Assembly: GCA_012064415.1 (NCBI GenBank)
Contig: SSNU01000289.1
Coordinates: 186,001-250,000 of the forward strand
Source of the DNA: Gyrodactylus bullatarudis
Lineage: Eukaryota; Platyhelminthes; Monogenea; Gyrodactylidea; Gyrodactylidae
DNA length: 64,000 nt
Direction: 5' to 3'
The notes beneath the pieces were generated by a model. That model was not told the DNA's origin. It was given only the letters and a program-made list of their open reading frames with translations, and made no database searches. The translations under genes and the position numbers were made by a program. Below are positions 1 through 13,900 of the stretch, one piece after another (within the stretch, counting starts at the first letter, position 1; each line of letters starts with the position of its first letter).

Positions 1-327
1 AATTATTATAATACTCTGGGCATACATTTTATTATGTATAGTAATGATATATTATTACTCTATGGGATTATCTTCTGTTCTGTATTATTAACTAACCAAG
101 TAAATAATTGAATATCATTCATAATTATAGATTATAATTGAACGATTTCTTCTAATAATAATTCCCCAAATGTTTGCAAAATTTATCTAGCAGTAGATTC
201 AGTGTTTTTTTTCTGGTTCTAATTTTGATCTTTTATGGAGTCAATTCTTTCAAAGTTTGTATTTCCTGTTATTGTAATAAGGTGCCCTGGAAACATTGGA
301 TGCTACACTAAAGTCTGATCATTAATC
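1..327. other. non-coding, AT-rich
   Basis: No open reading frame of interest, no RNA gene and no clear repeat boundary is visible here. It is AT-rich flanking sequence of the first foldback element. Confidence 0.5.
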
Positions 328-1314
328 AGTAGGGCCTCAAAAATTATTATTTGGCCTATTTTAACTCTTGACAAAGGGCTGACTGAGTTTTAATAATCTG
401 AAGAAAAAATCTACTTATCTAATCCTATTTAAAAGATAACTGGTACTATTTCTGCGCTAAATTGTTGCCCAAGTACTTTATTGTACTATTTTTCAAACTT
501 AATTTCAGAATATGGTATTCCTCAACTAGCTACCAATCACAATTTCTGATGAATTGATAGGCATATTCCTGATATCGAGCTTTCATCATCTGAGGAAATA
601 GCATCTAGATCTTAGCTTTTTTTGGATAATATTCCTTCATGAATTTCAAATCAAAAAAAATTTGAACAAAAATCAGAAATCTTTTTGACACAAGATTGAC
701 TGAAAGTTCTGCAACAATTCACGGTAGAGGTTTATTTTTTAACTCAAAATTCCTTGAATTTTCTTGAAAGTACTTTTTACCACTTATTTTTCAGTTTATG
801 AGATATTATTTTTCATCTTTTTCAGTTAATCAGTTATCAATAGGGCCTCAAAAATAGTACCAAAAAAGATGAAAAATAGTATCTCATAAACTGAAAAATA
901 AAAAGAAAACAGTACTTTGAAGAAAATTTAAGAAATTTCTGATTTTTTGCCACCTTTTAGCTGATATAGCGCATATTTTACAAAGTAAATCGTTATGGTT
1001 TTAAATTTTTAATTGTATGGAATAATTTTTTGACCTGCTATCAGCTTACACGATGAAATACTGCTAGCTCAAGAATTTAGTTACCCATTCATTAAAAATT
1101 TTGATTGGTAGTTTACTAGTTGAAGAATACTTGAGTACTCTGAGACTTAATTCAGAAAAATAGTACTAAAAAGTACCGGGACAATAATTTACTGCAGAAA
1201 TAGTACCAGCTATCTTTAAATTGGGATAAGATGGGCAGATTTTTTCTTCAGATTATTGCAACTCAGTCAGTCTAGAGTAAAAATGACCCAATAGTACTTT
1301 TTTGAGACCCCAGT
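328..1314. repeat. foldback (MITE-like) element, about 0.99 kb
   Basis: The two halves are diverged reverse complements of each other. The left end reads AGGGCCTCAAAAA and the right end, reverse-complemented, reads GGGGTCTCAAAAA. Blocks such as TAATCTGAAGAAAAAATCT and CTGGTACTATTTCTGC recur in inverted order in both arms. A further copy of the terminal motif (AGGGCCTCAAAAATAG, about 841) lies near the centre, beside an inner inverted pair (TCAGTTTATGAGATA at about 793 and its complement at about 886). No transposase ORF is present, so this would be a non-autonomous element. I cannot name the superfamily. Confidence 0.7.
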
Positions 1315-1317
1315 TAT

Positions 1318-3973
1318 CAGTTAATCAGCTCTCTATTAATTTATAAATACTCTACTAATTACAGCAAATTATTACTTCAATTCACAATGTAAAAACATTC
1401 TAAAAATTTATGACATGTAATAATTTGGTCTAATTCAAGTTTGATTTACGTATCAAGGAAATGTTATATATCGCCTCAAATGACTACTGAATCCAATCGT
1501 TAATACTTTGATTCATTATTATTTATTCTATGATGAAAACTTTCATGGAAGACTTTTCTATTCGAATTTTGGATCTAACCTAAAAGTTATTTAACCAAAA
1601 AAACCTTTACTTTGGCATTTCTCTGGATGGATTATTATTTCTCGTAATTAGGTTAAATCTGTTCTAATTACAACAGGGAGAATGTTAATTGCCCTTTTAA
1701 AGATCCAGCTGTAACTAATTTTAATTCCCTTATAATATGACTAACCTGTGGAATTATCTGTTCAGGTTGTTTATCTGGTTTCTTATTACCTATGAAAAAA
1801 TATAAAGTAATGGATGATAAAGTAAGACCTGATGAGCGATGAATTTTTCTATAGTAACCTCCCCCCCCAAGTCCCTAAATGGAACAGGTCATAATTCTGA
1901 TTTGTATAAAGAATCTAACAAAATTATTACCACTTTTATGAAAGAAGAACGAACATGCTTTCGAATGAACTGTATGGCTTGTTCAGCTGCAATAGTTTAT
2001 TAAGATGTTATAATGGCTTAAAGATGCCTCGATTTTGGAAAAATTTGAAATTTCAAGAAAATGTAATCAAAATTTTTGAACATTTTCAGAGAAGGAAGAA
2101 TGAAAGCAACCATACCCGTAGAATTTGCAGATAAGATAACCTTGAAGTCATTTCTTGAGATAAAAAAGTTGGCAATTTTCGGTATAAAGTCTAATGACAT
2201 AAAATCTATTTTGACAAAAAAATCAAAAGCGAATCGTGGCAAATATTAGGTCGAATTAAATAGCAATTAATAAATTTATTGTTCCTGTCCGTTAATAATT
2301 GAACTCTCTAATAACTTAATAGTAATAAGGCTTAAAACATGAGAATTATTTTGTTTGTTAGAAGAAAATCTATATAGGCAAGATATTTCGATCGATAATT
2401 TTTCTAGGAAAAGTATACAGAATAATAATAGGAAATATAAACAAGTAGTAGACCTTGTGTTGGTTAAAGTGAAGGATGAAACATAAATCATGAATGGGTT
2501 TTTGATTGCATTTGAGTTGTTGTTGGACGTAGATCTGAAGAAATTAAATCGAAAATCACCTGGTTGCTCCTACTTAATGAAGATCAGGGTATAGGAATGA
2601 CTGGGAGTAGTCGATTTTAGATCGGATATGTTTTTATAATACTTTTTATGGAATTGAGATTGTCACAATTTGACAAGTCTTATTTCTCATCAAGTTTATT
2701 ATTTACTTTCATAAGTAGTATTTCTCAGATTATAGGATCGTTTAATTTTGATTCAAGATTCGAATTTTACTGAAGCAAGATCATGATCTACAAAATTTCC
2801 CCTCATTCAATGCGGGTAAAATAAATTTTTTGTTTTTTTTCCTAGAGATCTAACAAAGATTAACGGTAACATATATTCAACCTCTTTTTTTCTGATATTG
2901 AAAATATGTTCACATCGTAACATAAATTTTAGGATAGTTTTACGACAGAATTACTAATCTTACAATCAATTACATAGTTGCCTCAAGCCTAATTTCCAAA
3001 TCAGATTTTATCTAAATTACAGGATAGTACTTTTTTTATTTCTCTTGAATGAAATAATGAGATTTCTTCTCAATGAATCTTTTTCCACATTACCAATACA
3101 AATGATTAGGACCAATCATAAAAGTTCACGTATAGCTTATTTGAATTATTATTCTTCATTGAAAAGTGACTGTTATTATATTACAAATAACACCGTCTAT
3201 TCACATTAGTAAGTAGTAACTAACAGATTCAGAGCTTGTTTACGAATTAAATTTTCATGTTTCCTCCTGTGTTTCATACCTGACCCTAAAATTATTTGTA
3301 AACTTTGTTTCTCTGTGCATTATTTTTTTCATAAAAACACACATTCTAACAGTAACCCATACAGAAATATACAAGATCAATCAACTTATTTATTTAATAA
3401 ATAAGCTGTCCAAAATAATGTAAATGAATCTATCTTGTATACGATTACACATACACGTTTATTTAAATTGACAAGAAGTACAATATGGATAAAAATTTAA
3501 CACTTTCGAGAATTGAGAAGAAATCAATACCACTTTAATTCATTCATCTATCTTGCTTGTAACTATAGATAACACCGATCATCTATTTAGATCTTGTTGT
3601 AAAGGTTAGCTTAGTATAGTTGACAGATCGTGTGACTTTATTGTGTACTTATTTGTTGCTAATTATAATTGTATTGAGTATACAAGGATTTCCAAAGTTA
3701 GCAATAAATTCTTCATTCATCGTTTGATATCACCGATGCGTAAGCAGATGATATTTAAGTTTGAACGATAATATTGGCGAACTTGATCAAGGATATTTTC
3801 CTAAGTGCTATCCCGATGCAAACACTCTAGGCCTTTCATTAGATGACAACTTTTAATTTCCTCCATTTTAGTTCGAGTTGAGATACTACCAGGAAATGGA
3901 CTAATGGAAGACCTGACATTTTTACCCATTTTTTGATCGATAACTTCTGAAACAACTTTAGATTCGTAATCAG
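1318..3973. other. non-coding, no gene recognised
   Basis: About 2.6 kb of AT-rich sequence. The short ORFs here (for example 2018-2242 and 2276-2491, minus strand) have no recognisable motif, leader or coding bias. A C-tract sits at 1861-1868. I see no RNA gene. Confidence 0.5.
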
Positions 3974-4437
3974 TAGACTTGGATGAAATTTCGTAAAACT
4001 GATGAAACCGCCTGTAATTAAAAAAAAATAATATTTGAGCTATTTCTAAATCATTCCACCATGTCTGGCTGAGTCAAATGATTCATATAAACAAAATTTC
4101 GGAAATTTTCAAATTTTGAACGTTCTTAATATTCTCTTGATTTATATTTTCATTAAGAATGTCTTAATATTTTACATTCAAAATCCAAGAAATGAAAAAC
4201 TGTTTAAATTAAATATTTATAACTGCATAAAATTAATAAAATCGAATATAATTAACAAAAATTAAAATAAATTCGTTCAAAATTTGAAAATTTCCGAAAT
4301 TTTGTTTATATGATACATGAATCATTTAAAGAGTTGACTCAGCCAGACATGGTGGAATGATTTAGAAATAGCTCAAAGATTATTTAAACAAAATTACAGG
4401 CGGTTTCATCAGTTTTACGAAATTTCATCCAAGTCTA
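3974..4437. repeat. 464-bp palindromic MITE
   Basis: Outer ends TAGACTTGGATGAAATTTCG (left) and its near-perfect complement at the right end bracket the unit. The arms stay complementary for about 170 nt (e.g. AAACCGCCTGTAATT and TCCACCATGTCTGGCTGAG recur inverted), with a short AT-rich spacer around 4140-4260. No coding capacity. The bases just outside (GTA at left, GGA at right) show no clear target duplication. Confidence 0.85.
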
Positions 4438-5391
4438 GGATAGACAAAAGATTGAATGCGAGTCATGAAAAAAAATTCTCAAGTTCCAGCGGGTCATTTA
4501 TCGGATACGTAAATTTCTCAAGCCATAATTATGTTTTAAAAAATCTAAAAATAATTTATTAACCACTTTTATGAAAGAAGAACAAAAACCTTTTGAATGA
4601 AATGGTCATTTTCAGACTGAAAGTTGGCTGTTGAAAGAAAATTGCATATTCAGCGTATTCAGGAGCCATAGGTGAAAAATCTTTAAGGGCTAATATTCTG
4701 AATAGATTCAACTCTTGTAGGCATTATTCTTACAAGGAGTCCTAAATTTGCGCTTAGTACTTGACTGTCTAATTACTGTATAAAGAGTTTATTGAGACTG
4801 TAAACGTATTTGTTGTTTAGCTGATAAACTAAGATTGACTCTGATTATTTTATGAACCAGTGGCGGAAGACAGATTTTAAACAATTCTTTTCATTGAGCA
4901 GTTTTCATCAAGCTCTTTTTCCAAGTCTGAAAATAAAATTTATGACCCTGTCTGAGTCAACACAAGGGTAATAAAACTAGTGAGCATCGATAATATGTTT
5001 ATTTCTAAAATTACATCATGAAAAGTATAAAGAACATGTGAGACCAAATCGGACTTATTCATTTCATCCTTATGAATCACGAAAGCAGTTGTGTAACCAA
5101 GAAGTTGTAAAATAAAGACGAGTTATCTTTTGGTTTGATCTGACTATTCATTCATAAATGCAGTAAAGGAAACCTACACGAAGAAGAAGAAATGTAATGC
5201 ATTTCGAGTGAATCATTTTTCAAAATCAAAATTTTTTTATCTAGCTGGATTCATACGCTATTTCTAATTCCAATAGGGATTTTTTAAACTCTTGCATTTT
5301 AAATTAGAGGGACGTAACATTTGAATTACTGCAACTTTCTTTGGTTGATAATCTTTATCTTTGTTGGATGCCGGAATTGAAAAATGAATTC
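4438..5391. other. non-coding with repeat fragment
   Basis: Nothing gene-like. The stretch at about 4439-4478 (GATAGACAAAAGATTGAATG then CGAGTCATGA) recurs at about 9043-9074 with few changes, so it is a dispersed repeat fragment. Confidence 0.5.
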
Positions 5392-6100
5392 GGTTGATAT
5401 GTAGATGGAAATCAATAGTTTTTACGCAAATTTCGATTTTTTTCATCAAGAATTCGAATTTGTTAAAGATTTTCTGGAATCCTACTCACTTTAACCATTT
5501 GAAGAAAAAAATTAATTTTATGAAAAATATGGCCATTCTTCAAATTTCGATTTGGCGCCCAAATCCCATTTTTTCGAACTGTGAGCTGAAATTTTTTTGA
5601 TTTGAAAGTTGGAGGTTGATCAAAAATTGATTCCCATGATCAAGATAAAGCTGACTAGCATCGCCAAATTATAGACAGTTTCCTCGTTTTCGAGAGATTT
5701 TGAATTATCGAAATTTCATTGATTTTCAAGTAGTGAAAATGACCAAAAAATCGAAATTCCGCTCCCAAACGATGATGAGGTTATGCATAAGATCAGATTC
5801 AGTTGAATAGATTTTCTTGTCTAATCTTGATACCGAAAAAACTCTTTCTGTCAGCCTTCTACTTTCAAATCAATAAAAATTTTCAGCTCAAAGTTCGAAA
5901 AACTGGTATTTTGGCGCCAAATGGGAATTTGAAAAATGACCATATTTTTCATAAAAGTAATTTTTTTCAGAATTTTTTTTCTTCAAATCATAAGTGGGCA
6001 ATGTGATGTAGGATTTCAAATAATCTTTAACATGATCGAATTCTTAATGAAAATATCGAGATTTTTGTAAAAACCCTAGATTCCCAACTTCATATCAACC
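5392..6100. repeat. foldback MITE, ATGAAGTTGGGAA family
   Basis: The left arm begins GGTTGATATGTAGATGG and the right arm ends with the complement of GGTTGATATGAAGTTGGG. Internal blocks (TTAAAGATT, ATGAAAAATATGG, TTCAAATTTCGATTTGGCGC and complements) match in inverted order. The element at 46055-46658 belongs to the same family and has the same order of blocks. The two short ORFs in it (5394-5600 and 5803-6006) are arm shadows, not genes. Confidence 0.75.
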
Positions 6101-7749
6101 AACTTTATTTTTCTCAGGAAGACAAATGCTTTCCATAAATAATTCAATCTGGTAAAAATCCTGTCGGAATTTCGAAATGCCTGCATGAAATATGATGCTC
6201 AATCATCTAAGGATTCTAGGTTTCTTAGTTTTTCTATGGGCAAAACCTTTTCCTAGGACTGATGTCAATTTAATAGATTTTCAATATTTGGCCTTTTTAT
6301 CGATGCATACCGCGTCTAGAAGATTTTCATGACTCAAAAGCCATATATCTATGGCATAATTTTCAAAAAATGCTACTGATAGGAGGCAAGAGTTTTGGTT
6401 CAATTTCTAAATCTAAAATGTCTGTTCAATTATAGGGTAAAAAGATAATTTAACAAATGAATCATCTTTGGAAAGGTAACTGCTTCTTTTTTGTAGTTGC
6501 AACATGTAATTACATTTGTAATGTGAAAATCTAAACTCTGATAGGATACGAACACAAGTTTCTCAAATGTTACACACACAGGGCGTAGATTAGAATGACT
6601 CATTGGTCTATCAATCGAAAACTTACTTTGGGCGTAAATCTCTGTCTTATCATGTGTGTACTGTTGACGTAATGGTTAGGAATAGCAAAGGTTGCTTTCG
6701 GGTAAGCAAGTTGAAATTATCTTTACAATATCGACTTGCTCTAAATCAATAACATGATTGTATTTCCTAAAATTTCTTGAAAATCTTGTCAAGTGATGAA
6801 CTTTAACATGTCCCAACTCGTAATTTCATTGTAATTAAACACCGCTATTGTTTAAATATTTTGAATAGCGTGCCAATAGAAACAAAAACAAGAATTAATT
6901 GAAACAAAAAAAATATAAACAGAATCAAATATTCAAAATTATAAATGCATTGAATTATTTTATTTAAAGTGTATTTTAATAAATATATTTGATTTTCGGA
7001 AAAACAATATTCCAAGATAAAAAAGGTTTTTTATTTCTATTTGAAAATACAGTATTTTTCTGAGGAATGCATTTTTAGAATAATTCTTGATTAATTCTGG
7101 AAACCTGTGTGAGTCTGTAGACTTCCTGGGTTACATAGATAACTTTACGTTGATAATTTACATTTCATTGTAGAGAATCCTTGGGTATTAGAGTGCTTCT
7201 AGACAAATTCACAGGGGTATATAATTCAAGATGTAGTGATCTAGGAAAAATAACACCTTTCTTTCATCCTTATTTTGGTGAGATTAAATTTTTTTAGAAT
7301 GCAAAAATAATAATTTCTCAATCAAATAAATTTGAATGAATATATAAAATATATACAGGTAATTCGAGAAGATCTAGTTTTAAATTTTGATTTTGGCGGG
7401 AAAACGCCCATCATTCAATTCGTAAACGTCTAGAAAAGTAATGGTGGAGATTCTGTCTCATTGCCCAACTTTATTTACTAGAATAATCCAAAGAAAATTT
7501 TGTATCAACTGTGGTTAAATGTACTTTTTATTACCAGGGGAGTTTTATCTGTTTTTTGTCGAATATATTCCCTTGTTCAAAATTCTATTCTTTCGTCTTT
7601 CCTATTCTACAAAGGAATGAGAATTTACAACTCTTCTTTTTTCCGCACAAGCAAAAATAGATAAAAATAAATAGAGTTACACTAGAGTGTACAGTTTCCA
7701 TTATAAGAAATTAGAAAATTATTTACCCCTTTTCTGTTTTTTTTCATAG
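6101..7749. other. non-coding; upstream intron of host gene
   Basis: No exon could be picked out with confidence. The end of the stretch is a pyrimidine-rich tract ending in TTTTTTTTCATAG, which is the splice acceptor of the exon that starts at 7750. At least the 3' part is therefore intron. Confidence 0.5.
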
Positions 7750-7914
7750 GCAAGATCAATCTCTATCCAAATCAATGTATTCCCCCGCCAGTCTATACCA
7801 ACCTGAATAAACTGGAAAAGGTGGCCACTAGAAAGTTTAGCCTATGCGAATTTAACCAGAGAGCCATGTCTGTGGAGCCGGGACAGTTGGACAAGACCAA
7901 TGATACTTATAATG
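7750..7914 (+). CDS. host gene exon a
   Basis: Acceptor TTTTTCATAG precedes position 7750 and donor GTGAGT starts at 7915. The frame is open with 54 full codons, starting KINLYPNQCIPPPVY. It carries the first basic-Ser site (TRKFSLCEF). The exon ends with one base of the next codon (phase 1). Confidence 0.75.
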
Positions 7915-10900
7915 GTGAGTCTCTTTGTATAATCCATATGAGGCTGGGGGGTTTATATGCGACTGTTGATCAATTTATCTCTAAATTTTACAAAAATTAG
8001 TCAAATATTCTAAATTCAAAAATTTCCATTCTTTTGAAATTGAGAATATTCTATATTTTTATAGACAAGTTTTTATAAAACCACACAATGAAATGAGCTG
8101 ATAAAAGGTTGAATATCGAAAATGACTACATTTTTTCAACTTTTGATCTCGAAAAATTTTTGTTTCTTATCTAGCTTGAGATTCTCGAATTTCGCCAACA
8201 TACTATCATTTTGCTGACTAATGTCTTGCATTTTGGAGGTAGAAAGCGAAAATAGATTTTGGGTGAATTATGAGCTCTTTATTTTCGTCGGTTCTCATCA
8301 AACCCTACACCGACATACATACAGAATATTATTCAATGAAGTTCATAAAGTTCGTTTAGACTATTCGAGACATTTATCTGTAACCGAATGGAGGGTGTGT
8401 GTTGAGTAGACGTTACTCTTGATTCTGAAGTGATTAAATAAATTTTTAAAGTTTCGACCATCATCATTGACCTGATGAAATCTTTTCATCTGAAATGACT
8501 TTGGTAGGAAAGTTCGATTCTTTCTGATAGTTCCTACAGGAGAGGTTTTCTTGGAGAGCAAAAATTTACAAAGACTCATAGGGGTGAAAAGATTGACAGT
8601 AGTCACTGTTCTTCCTTTATTCAGAAACAACCTCCTTCAAGACTCTTTTTCAAATTATTTTTCTTTGAACCAGTATAGCACGTATTCCCTTGTAGTCCCA
8701 CTGGGTTATTTCTATCACAAATCATTTCAGCAACTCATTATTATTCATTCAAGCCTCAGAAAATACTTTGTTTGGCAACCGTTCGATAGGAAACTTACGA
8801 ATCTCCTGGAATACGCAAAAATATCAGCTCTATCATTCGTCAAACTCGTGCTATATTAATTCAAAGAAAGTTGTTATTTTCCAAAAATATAATTTTAGTT
8901 TAAAAAGTTTTTTGAAAACCTATTTTCCAAGGTCATGGATGAAAAGTAAGATTACTTTTATAGAGTAATTATATCTATAGAATATGTAATTAATTTCGTT
9001 TAAACAAGTGTAGATTCGTAATCGGCGTATTCAAAAACCATTGGATAGACGAAAGATTAAATGCGAGTCATGAATAAAAGTTCTCTGTGACTTCTAGGGT
9101 ATTCAAGGAATAATTTTGCAAGATATCTAATCTAATATCTTTATTTGATGCAAAAATATTTCCATATTTGATGATTTATTTGATTTGTTATCGAAATGAT
9201 CTATTTTTAAATTCTAAAGCAAACTTTTAAAGTGATTATAAACCCTGTTATCATTTTACAGTATTCCTTTTAATGTCGCCAATTTGGTAGCCTTGACTAT
9301 ACATATTCTTTGTATACCCTGAATGCGAAAATCTCATGGATCTTCATGTGATTGAACTTTTTCCCTGCTTTAAATTTTGCTTCTTCTTCTTGATTGAATT
9401 CCTCAGAGGGAAAATTCATCTCCAGACTTTGCAATTCCCATCTTCCACCCTGTCTCTTGATTTCCATTTTAGAATAAAACTTTTACCCGGACAAAAGATT
9501 ACACGCTCCAAGTAAATTTTCCCCCAATTTACACATGCTAAAGTAAAACACGCCTTGTTATTTTTAGCAATAAAGAGAAAATTTAATTCATCACAACTAT
9601 CTTAGAAGTCTTCGAAGAAAGCATTTAATCGATTCGAATTCTCTATTTGTTTGACTTTGAAGATATCATCATGGGAAAGATGCTTTCATGATGTTTGGAA
9701 TATATCAAAATTAGTTATTATGCATTCAGAAAAATCTTGAAATTAAACTCAGAAATAATAATGATTAACTTGACTACTTGTGAGTAAAGTCGAGCATTCA
9801 CGAAATATTAACCAATAAAATCAGTTTAGTAGAAAATGATTGATTTTATCAATGGATATTTCAAAAGAAACTATTTATTGGCTAATGAAATCATAGATTA
9901 ATTACAATGAAATGAAGATAGAAATTCGTCATCAGATATCAAGATTCTCAGGACAGGTTACCTTTTTAATAAATTGACCGTTTCGTTGCCGAGACTATTT
10001 CACAATTTTTATAAAAACCAAAATTTAGCTATGAAGATACCAACTTATTTAACCAAAAATATTACCAATGCAAGTTCACATTGTGGGCTTCAATTTAAAC
10101 TTTAATTGATCCAGAAACCTATCAAACTGGTAGAGTTATGAAGGTTCAAAAAAATTGGAAAATGTACATATACGTCCATCAGCATAGAAAGGGTTAATCA
10201 CTTCTCCTATAAATTAAATGTTTTTTTCTGACCAATTATTCAACAGTATCTATAGTATCTTTGACGTTTTCTTTAATTCCTTAATCCTTTTGATCCCGAG
10301 ACTGTATATCAAAATATGTATTCATGAAAACCTAAATTTAGCGATGTAAATATTTGGCCAAAAATATTACAAGTGCAAATTTACATTTTGGGCTACAATT
10401 TAAACACACCTGAATGCCTTAGGCTAAAATTGTTAAAGCTCTAATCTCACCTATTGTGAAATTTCAAGTATTATATTTTGGAAAAAAAAATTTTCTCCGG
10501 TGGTAAATAAGATAGATTATTTTTAATTTTGGTGCTTATTACTCCTTTGTATTTGTAAACAATTTGAACTGATGATGTTGCAACAAAACATACAAGACCA
10601 TATGGTTTCATCATAATCATCTTGTTGTAAACCTACAAGCAGTTCATGTGAGATGGTTTGTTTTTCCAAAACATGTTGTTGACTCTGAAATATGTTTCAT
10701 ACATTCAAACTTTATTAAGCTTACAAAGTGTGTATCTTTCGAAACTTGTTTTGCATTTATTTAATAACTTTTTCGTGTTTGTGTATTTGCAATAGAAGAA
10801 AATAAAGAAAAATTACTAAGCCTCATGGCTAGATTGCTGATGACCAGATAGGCATTAGAAAACTCTAGTGCCGAAAATTCTATTCCTTAATGAAACACTA

Positions 10901-13900
10901 AATGCTAAAAGAATTCAAAATACTGTATACTGATTTAAAAATTTTAAATCCTTATAAAGCTCATTCTAAGCGATTTTCTAATCTTGAGTTGGCACCAAAT
11001 GAAAATTCAACGATCCAAAATCCGCCAGTCTGACAATATTTTATGGGGTTGTTAACCCTTATCCTAGTCGTGATCCTAATTTTTTATTTCTCCCTCGATC
11101 AAAGAAAGTTTCTAACTCACAAAAATGGCGTGAATTCAAAATTTTAAAAATTTCCCTTTTTCCATTCAACTTTTACCAATTTCATATCGTAGATTTCAAA
11201 ATATTTCCATGATTCTCGCCAGAAAATTAAGTTTTTTTGTTCAAATCATATATCAACTAGCCCTATATAAAGCTGTAATCAGAATTATCAACTGAATTTG
11301 GGGTATTCTAGCTTTTTCCTCTCAATCAATACTCAAGGAGGATGTTACTTTTCTTTAAATTTGATTTACTGATGCATAACTAGAGAGATTAAAGGATTAG
11401 CTTAGGGAAATATGCTACATTTCCATTATTCAATCACCTGTAAGTTATAACTTGAGATCAGGTAGTGGGGTAAACTCCAAACAGCAATCTCAGCTAGACA
11501 GCTTTAACTTGGAACGATGAAAAAGATGAAGATTAAATCCCTTGGACAGTGTAAAATTTGGGTAATAACTCGTATATATTCTCCCAGTTTAGTTGAACCC
11601 TTAAAGACCCAGAGAAATTTTTTTCCAAGATTGAGAATTTAGTAGGGTTTCAGAATATGCTGATAACATATGTGCAATTTTTTTCAAAAACCAACCTCAA
11701 GTTTAGAAGATATTATCCCAAAAAATGACCATTTTAATACCTTGAAAATGGCCAACTTTTTGTTTCAAGAGATGACATAAAGGTGATAACATATTTGAAT
11801 TCTACAGGTAAAAGTTTCGATCGTTTTAAGTGGTTTTAAAATAAAAGTTCTTTATATTTTAATATTTTTTCAAAAACGAGTCATCATAACTTCTCTATAA
11901 ACTATTTTAGCTTCAAAAGTCATAGTTCATTCGAGAGAATATTAGTTCTTCTTTCAGAAAAGTGGTCAATAAATTCATTTCAGTTTCTTTAAAACATAAT
12001 TATGGCTTGAGAAAGTAACCTGTCCCATATTAGATCAGAGTAATGTTTCTTTATAGATTAATCCGAATCTTTAATTTCAGTCGGAGGAAAAGAGTTTGCA
12101 TTGCCCGCTCCGGAAGAGTTTAGCTCGCCAGAATCTGTTTCAAACAGCCAAAATGCGAATCAAACAGAAATGATTAATACCCAGATTAACTGCGGCATGT
12201 CAACATTCAAGAGACGTCAGAGTGCCGCGCCTAGCCTATCAAAGTTACAGTCTCAATTATCTCTGGACAATTCTGTCAAGAGCAGGTCTAAAGAGATGGA
12301 ACAGATTTACGCTAGCTCAAATACACAAGGTAATCTTTTCATTCATTTTATTGTTTCTGATTGGATGATTTTCTGTCATAGTATTTTAATCTTTGATTCT
12401 CTGACTTAATCTTAATCTTTGTCTTTTGACGGATTGTCAAGATTATTTTTCCTTTGGCAAGAGAGTATTAACTAAATGATTTTCATTGAAATCTTTAAAC
12501 ATTAACAATAAAAATTTTCAAAGGGTTCTAAATCCCCTTTCAGATGAACGGCACTGAGCTTACCTAGAATCCACATTTGTCACTCTTGTAGAAGGGAAAT
12601 AATTCTAATAATAAGTTGAGCTTAAAGAAAATTCTCAGAATAAATCACAGAATGTAAAATCTGAGAAAAAGTTTATTCTAACAACTTACGGTCCATTTAT
12701 AAAAGTCTCGTTGAATTTTTCAATTCAAAAACTGCAAAAATTAGTTCTACGTTCAGAAAGGTTGTTTATAAATTATTTTTTTCCTAAGACCTCAGCAATA
12801 GATTTTCAAATATTTTTTTAAATATCTGACTACATTTTCAAAAATTCATCCTTCTTTTAGTAACTCTGGTTGGCATCAGTGAAAAGCTATCTTTATAAAT
12901 TATGCATAATTTTGTATCTTAATTAATTTTCTTTCTAATGAGTCGTGAATAAATCATTTCAAGAATCTCACAGTTCAAGTTATCACTCAAGAAAGTGTTG
13001 TGTTCCACTGGTGTAACAATGGGACATGAATTACTTACAAATTATCTTTTTCTTATCAAGCCCTACTATGAAGTAGGTCAAGTATTAAGAAGAATTTTTG
13101 GGAACGTTTTGGGCATATATATCTTGACTTTTATATATTTTTGTCTTATCTTGTAGCGAAGTTCCTGATACCATTAAATCCTAATGAAGTCATTCATTCA
13201 GTATGAATAGAACTAAAAATAAAATTTGAATTTGAATGAACAAATTAATTCGTCTTCTTGTTAGACTACACTGAGCATTGCAATCACTGATTTACCAGAG
13301 GGAAAATCAACTAATATTATTGGTTTAATTTCATTGAGTCAACCTTTGGCGCTTTTGTCACTTTTTAAAACCTTCTTAAGTGAGTGTACTCTAACGCATG
13401 AAAACTGGTGGAAAACTAAATTGCCATTTTTATCGTAAAAGACTCAACTCTAGTCACAAAACTTTTCCAGATATTTTAAAATGATATTGAACGAGAATTC
13501 ATTCTTGAGTAATCCTTGATTTGTGTATGTTGTATTTCTTTTCTTCATAGGTTATCAAAAGCTGTCACAAGTGAAACAAATGTCAAAGCAATTGTCTCAA
13601 CAACACCAAACAAACTCTGGATATTGTCAACGAGAAGAAATGTACACATCACAGACGCCTGGTACAATCAGAAGAAATTCACGTGTAAGAACCTCAACTT
13701 AAAAAAAAACTAATATTCAGAACAGTTAGGAGTTAATGAATACCGGGAAAAGTTTCTTATCAGAATAGTCCATTAAAGTAGGAATAAGGATCCGTTCAAT
13801 TTTTCAGAAATAAATTTTATCAGTCTTTTAACCAATCACGAATGAAGTGAAAGAAAAAAAAACTGTTCTAATTGGTAGATGATGGTCATTCAATGAAACT

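Noticed and set aside
1861..1868. C-tract as a regulatory element
   Set aside because: A single short homopolymer without context; similar runs at 45189 and 56181 look like ordinary slippage.
8361..8968. Overlapping ORFs of 66-102 codons on both strands
   Set aside because: They lie within an intron, with no motif, leader or partner copy; they are chance frames in AT-rich DNA.
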